A stretch of 64,000 nt of DNA from assembly GCA_014898425.1 (NCBI GenBank), contig RCSZ01000002.1, forward strand, positions 1,798,001-1,862,000, written 5' to 3'. Source of the stretch: Botryotinia globosa. Taxonomy: Eukaryota > Ascomycota > Leotiomycetes > Helotiales > Sclerotiniaceae. The notes under the pieces are model-generated. The model did no database searches. It saw nothing but the letters and a program-made list of their open reading frames with translations, and was not told the DNA's origin. Numbering within the stretch: position 1 is the stretch's first letter; each line of letters begins with the position of its first letter. Below, in pieces: positions 1 to 11,348 of the stretch. Made by a program: the position numbers and the translations under genes.

Positions 1-1086
1 ACGCCAAGATACTTTGTCGGTCTATTTTGATCAGTATCTATCTGCTCTCGTGAAGTGTCAAACTGAACTTACAAAGACACCCCCAAGTAATGGGCCAGCG
101 ACCGAAGCAATCCCCCACATTCCTCCGCTGAATTTGCATCCTGTCAGTAATCATGCTAAAACCATTTAAATTGCTACAAGTTCTTTCCCACAAAAGCGTT
201 TTCACTTACATCAAACCAAAAGCAGCCGGTCGTTTTCGCAGGGGTACTGTTTATTAAGTCAGCAGTATATATATAAAAAGCGAATGTACCAAAAGTGAAC
301 GAAGTCGGTTGAAGTCATACTGAGTCCAAAAAAAACTTGCACTTACAGCAATATGCCAAAATAACAATCGCTCCCGAGAACAAACCACCGACACCTATAC
401 CAGCAACAGCTCTACCAATAATTAATGCAGTACTATTCGGCGCAGTGGCGCAAACCAAGGAACTGTTTTATTTATTAATTCATATGCGCATTTGCATAGT
501 CATGTCATGACATTACCCAATCTCGAAAATGACAATAGCCACGATGAAGGTAATTTTGATCTGTGTTGTTTCATGAGCCTCGCGCCATACAATGAAAAGT
601 ATATGCTATCTTGCTTACACTGAATATGGTATATATCCTACCAAAAGTCGGCTGCAGAGCCGTGGTCGTCAACAGGTATGCACTGCCATACCATCCAATA
701 TCTTGTATACTATTAAATTGGTCTGTTATTTTTGGGATTGCAGTTGCGATAATGGTCTGATCTAGAGCTACTAGAAAGACTGCGAGGCAGAGCGCGGCGA
801 GAATGACGACCAATTTCAAGCCATGGGGGTAAACTGCCTCTTCACCATCGAGTTCGTCGGGGCTCGAAATTAGTTCTTCCTGTAGAGGTATGTTCCCTGG
901 AGTAGATTCCTCTGGTGTGTTGTTTTCGGAAAGCGAATCCAATGCGTTGTGTATACCAATCTCGTTTTTATGCTTCTCCATGATTGGCTTGGCTTGCCTT
1001 TGACTGTGATTTTGTTTGGATTGATGGTATTGATTTTGACACCTCGGGTTATATTTGCCCTGGATGGTCGATGGAATTGATGGCAA
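1..1086 (-). CDS. MFS exporter, DHA2 (14-TM drug:H+ antiporter) family, 5' part
   Basis: Partial gene that leaves the window at base 1. It probably exports a toxin or drug across the plasma membrane by proton antiport, as the DHA2 family does. The exons I read (minus strand) are 1086-619, 560-517, 462-347, 246-210, 127-73 and 21-1, joined by short GT..AG introns. The hydrophilic N-terminus is followed by the first membrane helix ([20 protein letters not shown]), where LDxTI is the DHA2 signature. Later pieces read [20 protein letters not shown], the antiporter-type glycine run [33 protein letters not shown] and TDKVSWR, the usual order in fungal members of this family. A second in-frame Met at 981 (MEKHKNEIG) is an equally good start. 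Family is confident; substrate unknown. No biosynthetic genes are visible beside it, though the left side is cut. Confidence 0.9.
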
Positions 1087-1409
1087 TCAAGTGTGCCTAA
1101 CGAATTCAACGAAGCAACTTAAATCTCAATGATGAAGCAGCGACACATGCCTGCTCGGCAGAGAAGTTGAGAACAATGCAACGTCGTCAACTGACCAACT
1201 CACTTTATGAGTATGAAAAAGTCATGAGGCTAATAATTGAAGTTATTGTCAATAAATTGACTTCTTTGTTGATGGTATGCCCATGATTCATCCAGCATCC
1301 GCAAGCTCCTTTGATTCGCCATAGCGACCAGCCAAGAAAGCCACAGATGTACATAGCATTCCATCAGCCAGCTTTGTACCCCGTAGTCCGGGGTAGTGGC
1401 AATATATTG

Positions 1410-1426
1410 AGGGAGCGACGCTCCCT
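1410..1426. repeat. 17-nt GC-rich palindrome
   Basis: AGGGAGCG-A-CGCTCCCT is a perfect 8-bp inverted repeat around a single central A, in otherwise AT-rich gene-free DNA. It could be a hairpin, a binding site for a dimeric factor, or the relic of a mobile element end. No function can be assigned from the sequence alone. Confidence 0.6.
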
Positions 1427-1910
1427 TTAGTTGCAGCATAGCGTCTCGTGCATAGTGATTCTTTAAGAAGTAATGGCGGTTTCTCGTACAGCCAATTGAC
1501 GCACCCTTTGGTAGGCTGTTTCCTATTGATATATTGACCAAAGCCAAATAACCAAATGAGAGTTTGGGTAGCATACTCACGGTTAAACCGAGTTATTTAC
1601 AATGGTGCTGATGATTCGATGTTATAAAGCAATACGCCCTGTTTCAGTAGAAGTCATCTTAGCCGCTCCTGCAGTGTGTTTAGCAATATCAATGGGCGGT
1701 GCTTATCTAGCCATAGATGTTGTCAACTTACTGCCGTGTTCAGAAAGGCTGGCAATCGTAACTCAATTTTGGCACCGACTATAGTAAGCTGTTGCACGAA
1801 AAGATGACTCTTTCTTCGTTTGCTGTTTCCTCGCCGCAATTAGAGGATTAAAACAAGTTTTCTTGGTTCAGAGAGCTGCAGGGTGGCAGGCTACATATCA
1901 ATGCTTGACA

Positions 1911-1935
1911 CATCACCATCACCATCACCATCATC
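1911..1935. repeat. CATCAC microsatellite
   Basis: About four copies of a CATCAC hexamer followed by degenerate CATC units, in non-coding DNA. A simple-sequence repeat likely to vary in length between strains. Confidence 0.8.
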
Positions 1936-3555
1936 GTCACATCGCATTCAATCAATTATCTTGACAATGATGATTTGCTACAAGTCACATAATTGAAGGC
2001 ACAAATTCGGGATTCACTCTTTTCAAACAAGCATGTGACTACGCGTAGAAAAGGATCCACACTGTGTTTCTATGTACACCAGCTGTCGTTGTCCCGCTTC
2101 TTTGGTGAATGCACGGATTGAGTTTCTGTTGAGATTTCTCCTCAACTTCCGAATTTTGAAGAGAAGGCAGTACGAAATCAAATTCCATGTCATTGTAACA
2201 TATTGTAACATATTTATTATTGAGCGAGGCAGATTCACACAAATCACAACGCGCAGTTGGCTCTTTATCGTTCTGCCAAACATCTACATATCAAAGAGAA
2301 AGTGGGGTAGGTAGGGTAATATAATGTCAAAATGATGGTATTGCATCCTCACCAATCGTTCTTGCCGGGGCTGTGCTGTGAGTTGAAGTTACGTTGCCCT
2401 CCAAGGTTAGGTATCTCCAAATTCTTTCTTTCTTCCTCTCTTTCTTTCTTTCTTTCCTCTCAACCTTCTTTTTCCATTCCACCACGCGAATATTTTATTT
2501 TTTCAATACGTCTTGCTTATCTGAAGTATCATATATCACATCTTTTGGATTTCTATGAAATCCCAAGCGTTTCTCAGGTTCCCCTCAGTTCTAACTACAA
2601 GCTCGACGATCACAAACAAGTAAGTAGCTAGAAAAATCTTAATACTCACAAAGCCTCGCGACCGGAGAAAGAGCCAGCTGTTTGAGATGCTTCTTGATTG
2701 TTGAATATCATTTACATCTTTGAGCAATCAAATCATCCTTCAGTTGAGTTCGAATCGGACTATCGAAAGGTGGTATGAGGCCTACTTGTATTCGGCTTTT
2801 TCTCCAAGTCGTGAGAAGGCTTCATATATCACTCTTAATCATGCATCCCTTTGCGTCTGCTAACACGATTACTACAGCAAGCCAACCCCTCATTTGTTTT
2901 GGAATTCCTCTTGCTACTTATCTCGCCAACGCAACAAGAAAGCGTACCATTAACCCAATCTTCTCTATAGTCTTTGCTGCATCGCAACTAAACATCCATA
3001 TCGGCTATCACTATTGGTCATTGTCGGGCGGTTGTCTAGCTTCTCAATTCAGCTCCCAGAAGGTATGCTTTGACTTCTCTCAATGTCGAATTTTTCCAAT
3101 CATGAAATAACTTGACTGTATTTTCGTGGCACAATTCTACTTTCCAAGATTAGCACTTTGACCGCTACGAATCATCTTTGGCACTTAACCACTTCCCACA
3201 TATACTTTTCACCTTTTTTTCATTATTGGCGCACACAGTTCATGATCTCTTTATGTTTTGATTCTCATAAGACAATATGTTGTTTCACGCTCTGGAGTTC
3301 AGTTCAACCAAACAACATGTTTCTCCCACTCACAAAGCAAGCCCGCTTTGGTAACCAAATGGCACATGCTCAATTCATGATGTTCTACTTATAGTACAAT
3401 ATTCTACTTTCGCTATTTCAAGATTGGGAAGATTCATCTTCGTAACTTTCATCGCTCAGTCTTTTATGTCCAGCCTTCTTAACTTGCTCTCTAATACCCA
3501 CTTGTAGATACACTCAACGCTCTTTCTCTTTGAAATAACCCTCTTGAGTCGCACC

Positions 3556-6500
3556 ATGTCTTTTGACCCTGCACGTGGACGTGGCCGCGGTGGTCGCGGT
3601 GGTCGTGGCGGTGGCGACCGTGGTGGAAGAGGAAGTGGAGATCGTGGTGGAAGAGGGGGTGGAGACCGTGGTGGAAGAGGGGGTGGAGACCGTGGTGGAA
3701 GAGGGGGTGGAGACCGTGGTGGACGAGGAGGTGGTTATGATGGTGGACGAGGAGGTGGTTATGACGGTGGAAATCGTGGTACTTATGGTAATCGTGGTGG
3801 AGGCCGTGGTGGAGGTCGAGGTGGCCCGGTATCCATTTTCAGGTAAGGTGCTTACATTATACTCCGAGCAGTGATCTAAAACGCTCTACAGGGATCCTAA
3901 TTATCCAGCGGAGGCACCTGATGCAAAAGTCGCGAAAATGGAAGACGACTATCATAAGAGCTCATCCGGGATCAGTGCCTTGGATAAGATGTCGCTCAAC
4001 CAAAGATTTCCTACTCGCCCAGGATACGGCGAAAATGGTCGAAAAGTTCAGCTCTATGCTAATTATTTTGCATTAAACACAAGCCCCAGTTTTGCTTTAG
4101 CTCGTTACCCGGTGACTATATCCCCGAGCATGGACGACAAGAAAAAGAAACGGGAGCAACTGTTCAATCTCATCCTCGAGTTGCCAGAATTTGCAAACAT
4201 TCCTCTGGCCACTGATTATGCTTCAATGATAATCACACCGAACAAATTGCCTTTCAAAGAGGAACGTGAATTCAGCATTCCTTGGCGAAACGAAGGGGAA
4301 GACGATCCAAAATCAAATGCCCAAATTTACAAGGTTCGGATCGGCTCTCCAACGTCTTACACCATCCCCGATCTTGTCCAAAGCTTAGGCAAGATTTCTG
4401 CAGCTAATGTATCAGAAGTGCAAAGAGAGGAAGCCATCCAGGCCATGAATACGGTGATGGGATTCTTCGCCAAGAGCCAGAAAGGAACTGTTTCTATTGC
4501 AAATAATAGACACTTCTCCACAGCTCAAGAAGGAAACTGGCATAACTTCACGACCCTGAATTATGGATTGGAAGCCATACGCGGGTTTTATCAAAGTGTT
4601 AGACCAGCTACTGGTCGACTTTTGTTGAACGTCAACGTCACTCATTCCGTCTTCCTCGAGCGTGGGCCATTGAACGTTTTCTTCCAAAGGCTTGGTCATG
4701 CCCATAGTGTTGTGGATAAGATAAAGAGAAAGCGGGTAGAAGTCACTCACTTGGCTGCGAAAAAGTCCAAGTCCGGTATCATCATTCCCCGAGAAAAGAC
4801 CATTTGGGACTTGGCTCGCCCAAGCGATGGTAGAACCGAAGAGCATCCCCCACAGATTGCTAGATATGGCGCTGGGCCAAAAGATGTCAAGTTCTGGATT
4901 TCTGTTGAACAATCCTCAACGAAGGCCAAAGTTCCACCTAAATCCGGATCAAAGCAGGGCTCTTCTAAGCCAACCTCAACACTAAATAAATACATTACCG
5001 TGTATGATTATTTCAAATCCAAATATCCGAATGTTGTTTTGGATCCGAAATTTCCTGTGGTTAATGTTGGCAACGACACCAACCCATCTTACCTGCCAGT
5101 AGAGGTTTGTATCATAAAGCCAGGCCAGATTGTGAAGAAGGCTTTACTCGGTGATCAAACTCGTATGATGTTGGATTTCGCAAATAGAAGGCCAGAACCA
5201 AATGCCATGTCCATTGTCACTTCCGGTAAACAAGTCTTAGGCTTGAATACTAAAGACAATCCTCTTCTTTCTAAATTCGGTGTTCAGGTGGGTAACAGCC
5301 TTATAACCGTTCAAGGACGTGTGTTGTCACCACCCGTGATCAATTACAAGAACAGACAACATCGCCCAATGACAAAGACACCCATGGATGGTTCTTGGAA
5401 TATGAGGGACACTCGTTTCCACACTTGCGGAGATCTAGGTAACTGGACTTACATGGTGGTTGAATCCGACAAACGTGGTGCTAAATGGAGCCACGACGGC
5501 GCGGCCCAAACAGTTGAACAATTCAGGGCCCACCTGGAGGGTGCAGGAATTGGAGTCCGAGGTTGGATGGGTAGACCTACGCCTACCCCTAAGCATATAG
5601 ATGGCAACGAAACTGCTACATCTGCCGACATTGAAAGAGTGTTCCGATTGATTTCTACATCTTCAAACCTGAAGAAACCCAAGTTTCTTCTATGCATCCT
5701 TCCAGTGGACGATGTAATGCTTTATAACACGATAAAGCGGTTTGGAGATACCAGAGCCGGCATACATACAGTTTGCGTACAACACTCCAAGTTCGCAAAG
5801 GGAGACGCACAATACTTTGGAAATGTCGCATTGAAATTCAATCTCAAGGCTGGCGGCATCAATCAGACAATCGACAAGCTTGGGATTATCAACGAAGGGA
5901 AGACAATGGTTGTTGGGATTGACGTAACACATCCATCCCCAGGATCGAAAGAAACGGCACCTAGTGTTGCTGCCATGGTAACAAGCACCGATAGACTCTT
6001 GGGTCAATGGTCCGGTATCTGCCGTTTACAAGGCCAAGCTCGTCAAGAGCCGGTATCAGAGCTCGAACCCATGTTTATTAAGCAATTGGATATCTGGCAG
6101 AGAAAGAATAAAGCATTACCTGAGAATATTCTGATCTATAGAGATGGTGTATCGGAGGGGCAATACGACATACTGCTTGAACAAGAGCTGCCGAAGATTA
6201 GAAATGCTTGTCGTCAGAAGTATCCCGCAGATTATACCAAAAAGAGCCTGCCACGAATCTCAATCATAGTTTGTGGAAAGCGTCATCACACGCGATTCTA
6301 TCCAAAGGATACTGACAGTGCAGACTCTAAGTCGAACTGTCCCGCCGGAACTGTAGTCGATCGTGGTGTTACCGAGTCTCGCAACTGGGACTTTTTTCTC
6401 CAACCACATCAAAGTCTGATGGGAACGGCCAGACCTTGCCATTATTTTGTCATTCAAGACGAAATCTTCAAGTCTCAGAAGGTCAAGGCTCCTCACACTA

Positions 6501-6760
6501 CGGCCGATTCGCTTGAAGAACTGACGCACAATATGTGCCATTTGTTCGGGAGGGCTACGAAGGCTGTGAGCCTATGTCCGCCTGCATATTACGCAGACTT
6601 GCTATGTACTCGCATGAGAGCGTATCTCGCAGATCAGTATGATCCACCAACAGGCCGGACTACACCAGAGCCTGGAAATCCTTCAACGCCATCTACGAAT
6701 GTAGGTCAAGGCAGGATTAATATCCACCAAGATATTACAGAGTCGATGTTTTGGATCTAA
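3556..6760 (+). CDS. Argonaute (QDE-2-like small-RNA effector)
   Basis: Small-RNA-guided silencing protein. Two exons, 3556-3842 and 3892-6760, join to 1051 aa. The start is the ATG in GCACCATG; the in-frame TTG upstream is not used. Residues 1-95 are an RGG/GGRGGGDR low-complexity tail (typically RNA-binding and arginine-methylated), followed by N, PAZ, MID and PIWI regions. PIWI hallmarks are visible: VVGIDVTHPSPGS (Asp773), IYRDGVSEGQYD (Asp847), VDRGVTESRNWDFFLQPHQ and PPAYYADLLCTRMRAYL. The fourth active-site position (Asp998) is Asp where animal and plant slicers have His. I could not place the 'glutamate finger' with confidence. The protein ends MFWI rather than the common MYF-x. It is probably the quelling-type or meiotic silencing Argonaute of this fungus. 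No Dicer or RdRP is in the window; a small dsRNA-binding protein lies 55 kb away. Confidence 0.96.
3616..3759 (+). repeat. 24-nt coding tandem repeat (RGG box of Argonaute)
   Basis: Six 24-nt units, at 3616, 3640, 3664, 3688, 3712 and 3736, each encoding eight residues of the type G/D-R-G-G-R-G-G-G. Units 3 and 4 are identical and units 1, 2 and 5 differ at a few bases; the sixth starts with Tyr-Asp. The near identity points to recent slippage or unequal crossover, so repeat number is probably polymorphic. Because the unit is a multiple of three, gain or loss keeps the frame. Confidence 0.92.
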
Positions 6761-7756
6761 ACACCTTGATGTGTTTCTGGTCGCATCTTTAGATTTCCAG
6801 ATCACTCTCTATTCCGAGAGCCTCAGTGTATAGGCAAGCAGACGTCAAATTTCAACATCTCCATTTGTCGAGGCATTTTTCAACCATGCCGATTGTTTAA
6901 GAGGGAGAGGTAAACATTTTCTCTACTTTACTTTTCACTCATTTGATTATTGCAGCAATTCCTACGTTTTCGTAGAGAAATAGCAACTTTTGCGATTTGC
7001 GTTTCCAATTTTGGTGTGCAATAACTTCAGCTTAAAAAGATAGTAATGAAATACGAATACGGAGCTTTTCCATACTACAATATGGCCCATCGTGACATGT
7101 TATGACAAGAGTGGAATCTCGATCAAACGAACTTTACACAACGTGTGTAGCACACAGCTAGAAGTCTAACACACTATCAATTATCTTCTCATATGTTTAA
7201 GATATAAAAAAACAAATTGTATCAAATGATAGATTTCAGCCTCCTTACTCTTTTAGGTAATTTTTCGAGCCGTGATATTAAGCGAACAACGCCCTTTTTT
7301 TCTTTTTAGGGACAATGAGATATCCCTCCAAAAATGAAAAAAGGGATAAAAATATGGAAAAATAACGCGCCACTACATATCTCTTAGTCTTTCCTTCTCT
7401 ATAAAGGCTGAAGTTGCCAAGAGCTTGGATAAACTAATCGAGGTGTGGACTCGTCAGCTTTACTCAAGGGGAGAATACTGAGGAGGGTATTTATGAAAGC
7501 GGTTAGCGATGAATTCGCGTCTCATGGTTGACTTTATTTGATTGGGCTCTGTTTGTTTCGATACCCGCCATACTAGAGGCTTGAGAATCTTGTTGACTTG
7601 CGCGGAGGGTTACAACTTAGGCCGTTGTATAGATGTGAAGATATCGTGAAATGCTTGACCTCTGATTTCGATCGATTTCAAATCCGCACTTATCGCATGT
7701 AAGTTCTCCTCTACCATTCTATTGGCGAAGGTAAATCACAATCTAACACGTCTAGC
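6761..7756. other. intergenic, 3' region of Argonaute and leader of next locus
   Basis: No coding region seen. The last 60 bases hold a clean fungal intron (GTAAGT at 7699, branch-like CTAAC at 7743, TCTAG ending at 7755) two bases before the next ATG. This suggests a spliced 5' UTR for the secreted-protein locus. Confidence 0.5.
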
Positions 7757-8460
7757 ATGCGCTATTTCATCTCATTCTTCTTCGCCTTTCTTTCTTCCCT
7801 CCCCATCTTTACTCAGGCATGCCTCGTCTACTACGCAACCTTCCCTTTCGATAACGATAAACCGTTTTTAGGGAAGATAACCGATAATGGGATTGAGACT
7901 TGCTCGATTAATATGACGTATAATCAACATTGGAGATGGCAGGCGTTGGAGAATGAAAAGGATTGGGAGAGGGAGGAGTGGGTTGTGAGTTTTTCTTCTT
8001 GTCTTTGGATGTCGGGTTGAGAGTTTGGGGTGGGAAGGTTTGGGATGAATAGGAGAGGGAGAATGTGAATAGGATGGAGATAGATGGGTGAGGAGAGAAC
8101 GGAGAGATGGAAATGGGAAATTTTGAGAAATGTCAGGAAAATGATGCTAACATTGCCAAACAAAATAGTGGAAACCCTGGCATTTCACATGCACAAAGAA
8201 ACTATGGCAGGGGAAAATGAAGGGGAACAATACGGTACATCATTCTCTTCTCTCACTCAACCACGCTTTCCCAAGCCGAAGAAATCACTAACGTCGAGAA
8301 AATACAGGACCGCACATATGCAGCAGAACTGGGCGTTGGTCTCCGCGGCGTAACATACCATGCGCATGGCGAGAAATTTTGGTTTAATCCGGATACGGTG
8401 GAGGATGTGGCGGGCGAAAGATGGGTTTATAGTAAGAAGTTGTGGTGTGCTGGGAAATAG
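7757..8460 (+). pseudogene. small secreted protein locus, probably frame-broken
   Basis: Exon 1 (7757-7984) encodes a clear signal peptide (MRYFISFFFAFLSSLPIFTQA) and then a short Cys-containing extracellular protein (CLVYYATFPF). Donor GTGAGT at 7985 and acceptor AATAG at 8168 lead to exon 2, which begins W-K-P-W-H-F-T-C. The protein-like continuation (YIILFSHS, then GVGLRGVTYHAHGEKFWFN, ending KKLWCAGK and TAG at 8458) lies in another frame, open only after a TGA at 8218. No standard intron reconciles the two. A one-base difference near 8234 would explain it, so this is either a pseudogene, a sequencing error or an unusual splice. A role as a secreted effector or surface protein is inference; I do not recognise the family. 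Confidence 0.5.
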
Positions 8461-10111
8461 GGTGGGGATGTACGTGGTGAGTCGACTGGAGCGGGATTAA
8501 TGGGTTGATTGATGATGGGATTTGTGATAGATGGGGAGGTCTGATGGGTCGCTTGCGGCGAGAGTGTGAGGAGTCTGTGGGATATTGAGTGAGAAATTGA
8601 GTTTCTCTACGTTATCTAGAGCCAATTAATCACGGGTGTGCAAGGAGTGAAGGGATAGGCATTATAGGAACTTTTCTGTAAACAACCTTGAAGTCATCGT
8701 ACGAGTCTACATGACCGAGGTTCATGTGTATTTCTAATGATTCTTCTGCTCATACTCGCAACATCATTCAATTCCATCTTGGCTTAATAAGTTTGAGATG
8801 TTAATAGAAGAAAGTTTGTGGGGGTGACATTTATGGGAGATGTGAAAGTGTGGGGGTTAGAAGGGAGTCTAGTTTAGTGCCATTACTGAAGTTGGGGAAG
8901 AACGACTAGTGCACTTGCCTTATTCGTGTCATGACACATGACACATGACACATGACACATGATACATGATTTGACTTCTATCTACACATAGTCAATTCCT
9001 CTGCTTATGTGATGTCTCGCTGTACCATGGTCAAGTTCGATAAGGGTCAGAACTATGGACTGCGTGTTGAGCTGGGAAGAACTATCAAGTGGTTCCCCAG
9101 TATATGGTAGGATTTAAAGCTACCATTAGGTATGCAATGTTGATTGAGTCTCAAAAAGTTACCTAATGTAGCAGATTTCTAAGCTTGCACATATTTCATT
9201 CTCACTATTCATGTCACATCTCTCTGGTACTTCTCACAAAAGTCAGCATAACACCAACATCATAGTATCTCTCCAAACTTCACTTCACTCCTGCTTCACT
9301 CTTCTCTTTAGCAGCCTGACAAAATACTTCAGACGACAGTTATTCTCCCCTCTTCTGTCCGCCCCACAGAAATAATACACCCCAAAATCATATCATGACC
9401 AAAAACTCAGAAAGATTAATCAGTCGGTACGCACAACTTGAATTGACCAACTAGACAAGCCCAGCTCTTGAAGATACAAAGTCTTCGGACGTGAAGCAGA
9501 GGTCCCGTTTGAGGGGATGTGAAAGACTTAATGTGCTTATACCATTGAGCCATCTGGATATTGTTCTTGGTGAAGTTTGTTGCATTTTTTGGATATACAT
9601 AGATGGAGGAGGACTAGGTGACGTGATGAGTTGAGAAGATGAGCAGCGTATGAATGAGGATCATTTGCTGTTTGGTCCCCGGACAAGATTCAAAAGATGA
9701 AGTGAATAACTGTCAAGTGACAGTTGAATCTTTTGATATCAATACACCACGAATCTATACCAATTTCCTCAAGATAAAGGCAAGTGAATGTCCAATATAT
9801 ACTCAGATATCAAATCCCTCACTTCACCTTACTCACACTCACCAGATCCTCCACTTCATACATTACTCCGCTTCTAAAAAATTCAAGTGAATATCACCAT
9901 CCAATCCAATCTCACGATCTTCCAATGGCAGTACCGAGCGAACGAGGCTGGTTTCTATTTATATCACACCACAAAGCTCTTTTCAAAGATTCTACTACCT
10001 CCATCTCGAAGCTCGAGAAGTTTATCAAAGTTTCCTTACATACTCTTTGTCAAGCAAGCTCTCAAATACAGAAGAACACCCACCACTACATCCCAACACC
10101 CCATCTTGAAA
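8461..10111. other. intergenic with short tandem repeat
   Basis: No gene seen. It contains the ATGACAC tandem repeat at 8931 and AT-rich sequence. An open frame runs from 9887 into the next gene, but its upstream part (9887-10111) reads as 5' UTR, not protein. Confidence 0.5.
8931..8965. repeat. ATGACAC heptamer tandem repeat
   Basis: Four exact copies of the 7-nt unit ATGACAC, then a decayed copy. It is preceded by GTGTC, so its left edge forms the palindrome GTGTCATGACAC. It lies in non-coding DNA between the secreted-protein locus and the next gene. Confidence 0.8.
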
Positions 10112-11348
10112 ATGTCAACCACACTCTTCCCTCCCGTTCCCGCCCCCTCAACCGACCAACAGTTCCTCATCTCCGCCGGTGTCCGCGTCCTCGAGTCTCA
10201 ATATCACACTCTCGATTTCTCACCTCAATTCCTCTCCATCTACGGCCGACCCACCCTCGTCTATCGTCCCTGGGAACGTCTCTGGTCGATTCCCTGCACC
10301 CACATTCTCGAAGCCGTCACACCGCGCTACCCCGCTCACACAGCTGTGTTCCTCAAATTCGCGGCATATAAAGATCGGTATGTCGAGTTTTGCTTGGAGG
10401 TGGATAATTCTTATGGATGGTTGAGAATCAATAGAAATAAGGGGAAGGGAAATGGGAATTCAAGGGAGGGAGAGAATAGTGAGAAAGAGGGCGCGACAAT
10501 TATTGGGAGAGCGGAGATGGAGGGCGCGTGGTGTAAGCTTTTGATCGGTATGTTTGATGAAATGAGGTCAAAGAGGGATGTTATGAGGAACTTTGTAGGC
10601 TTGAGAAGTATGCTTAATGAGGAGACAATTGTTATGACGATCAAGGAAGTAGAAGCGGAGATGAAGGAAGTATTGAGATTCGCAGTGGCACAGGTATGCG
10701 TTTTTCGACTTTCATTTATTTTATATTCTATGAACGAAGATTAAAGAGGAAAGATCTGTAGAGTGATCGACTAACATTCTTGGCGCACCAGAGATTCAGC
10801 AAAGAAGTCGAGGAATACTGGGCTAGAAAGCGGAAGATTTATGGATATCGATGTCCAGAATTGGACGTTGAAGTATGTTCTCCCCATCTTTCAAATTTCA
10901 CACTCCCTACCATCCCTCCATTAGTCCCATCGCCCTCACTAACCCCACTTCCCCTCCACAGTGCATAACCGACTGGTCCATCGAAGCGCCCTTCCAGAAA
11001 TCCCTCTTAAAACCCAACGACATCAACAACAACGACTACATTGAGACCGACGACGCGATCACCGACGAAACACGCGCCTCAAGCCATGACGAAAACATCG
11101 ACTCCGGTATATCTCTACACAGTGGCGAATCCTCTCAAACGCAAATGACCCACGAACACATACAGAAGATGAGTCAGGAATCAGAGCAGGAACAAACACA
11201 AGAAGAAAGTGTAGAGGAAGAAGAAAAAGAAGAAGAAGCCAGCATAGAGAAATCTGATCCGGCGTTAAACACAAAGCAGAATTTGAAGCAGGAGATGCGG
11301 GGAGAGGATTCAGATACGATGCATGGACGATTGGCGTTCAGGAATTAG
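10112..11348 (+). CDS. uncharacterised fungal protein, 349 aa
   Basis: I do not recognise this protein. Three exons, 10112-10693, 10792-10872 and 10962-11348, all joined in phase 0. The start chosen is MSTTLFPPVPAPSTDQQ, in GAAAATG context; the frame is open 225 nt further up, but that stretch reads like leader. Residues 1-195 look globular (FLISAGVRVLESQYHTLDF, YRPWERLWSIP), with a basic, low-complexity insert around residues 109-128 (KGKGNGNSREGEN). Exon 2 is short and charged (EEYWARKRKIYGYRC). The C-terminal third is acidic and Glu/Gln-rich (EESVEEEEKEEEASIEK) and probably disordered. No signal peptide or membrane segment. Function unknown; nuclear or cytosolic by composition only. Confidence 0.75.

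Larger units (their letters stand above)
1087..3555. other. gene-poor stretch and probable Argonaute leader
   Basis: About 2.5 kb with no coding region I can support. It contains a 17-nt palindrome (1410-1426), a CATCAC microsatellite and, from about 2400 on, pyrimidine-rich runs and intron-like GTAAGT/AG signals (for example near 2620) that look like a long, perhaps spliced, 5' leader of the Argonaute gene. Short open frames at 1230-1580 (-) and 2775-3110 (+) lack recognisable protein features. Confidence 0.5.

Noticed and set aside
1230..1580. 116-codon minus-strand frame as a possible gene
   Set aside because: It crosses the perfect palindrome, has no recognisable motif and no splice partners; chance openness is the simpler view.
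2719..2760. tRNA T-arm suggested by GAGTTCGAATCGG
   Set aside because: No A box, anticodon arm or acceptor stem in the preceding 75 bases.
1..6760. Left edge of a secondary-metabolite cluster implied by the exporter
   Set aside because: No synthase, oxidase or pathway regulator is visible on the window side of the exporter; the other side is cut off, so this cannot be judged.
8931..8965. CRISPR-like array
   Set aside because: Contiguous 7-nt units without spacers, in a eukaryotic genome; a simple tandem repeat.
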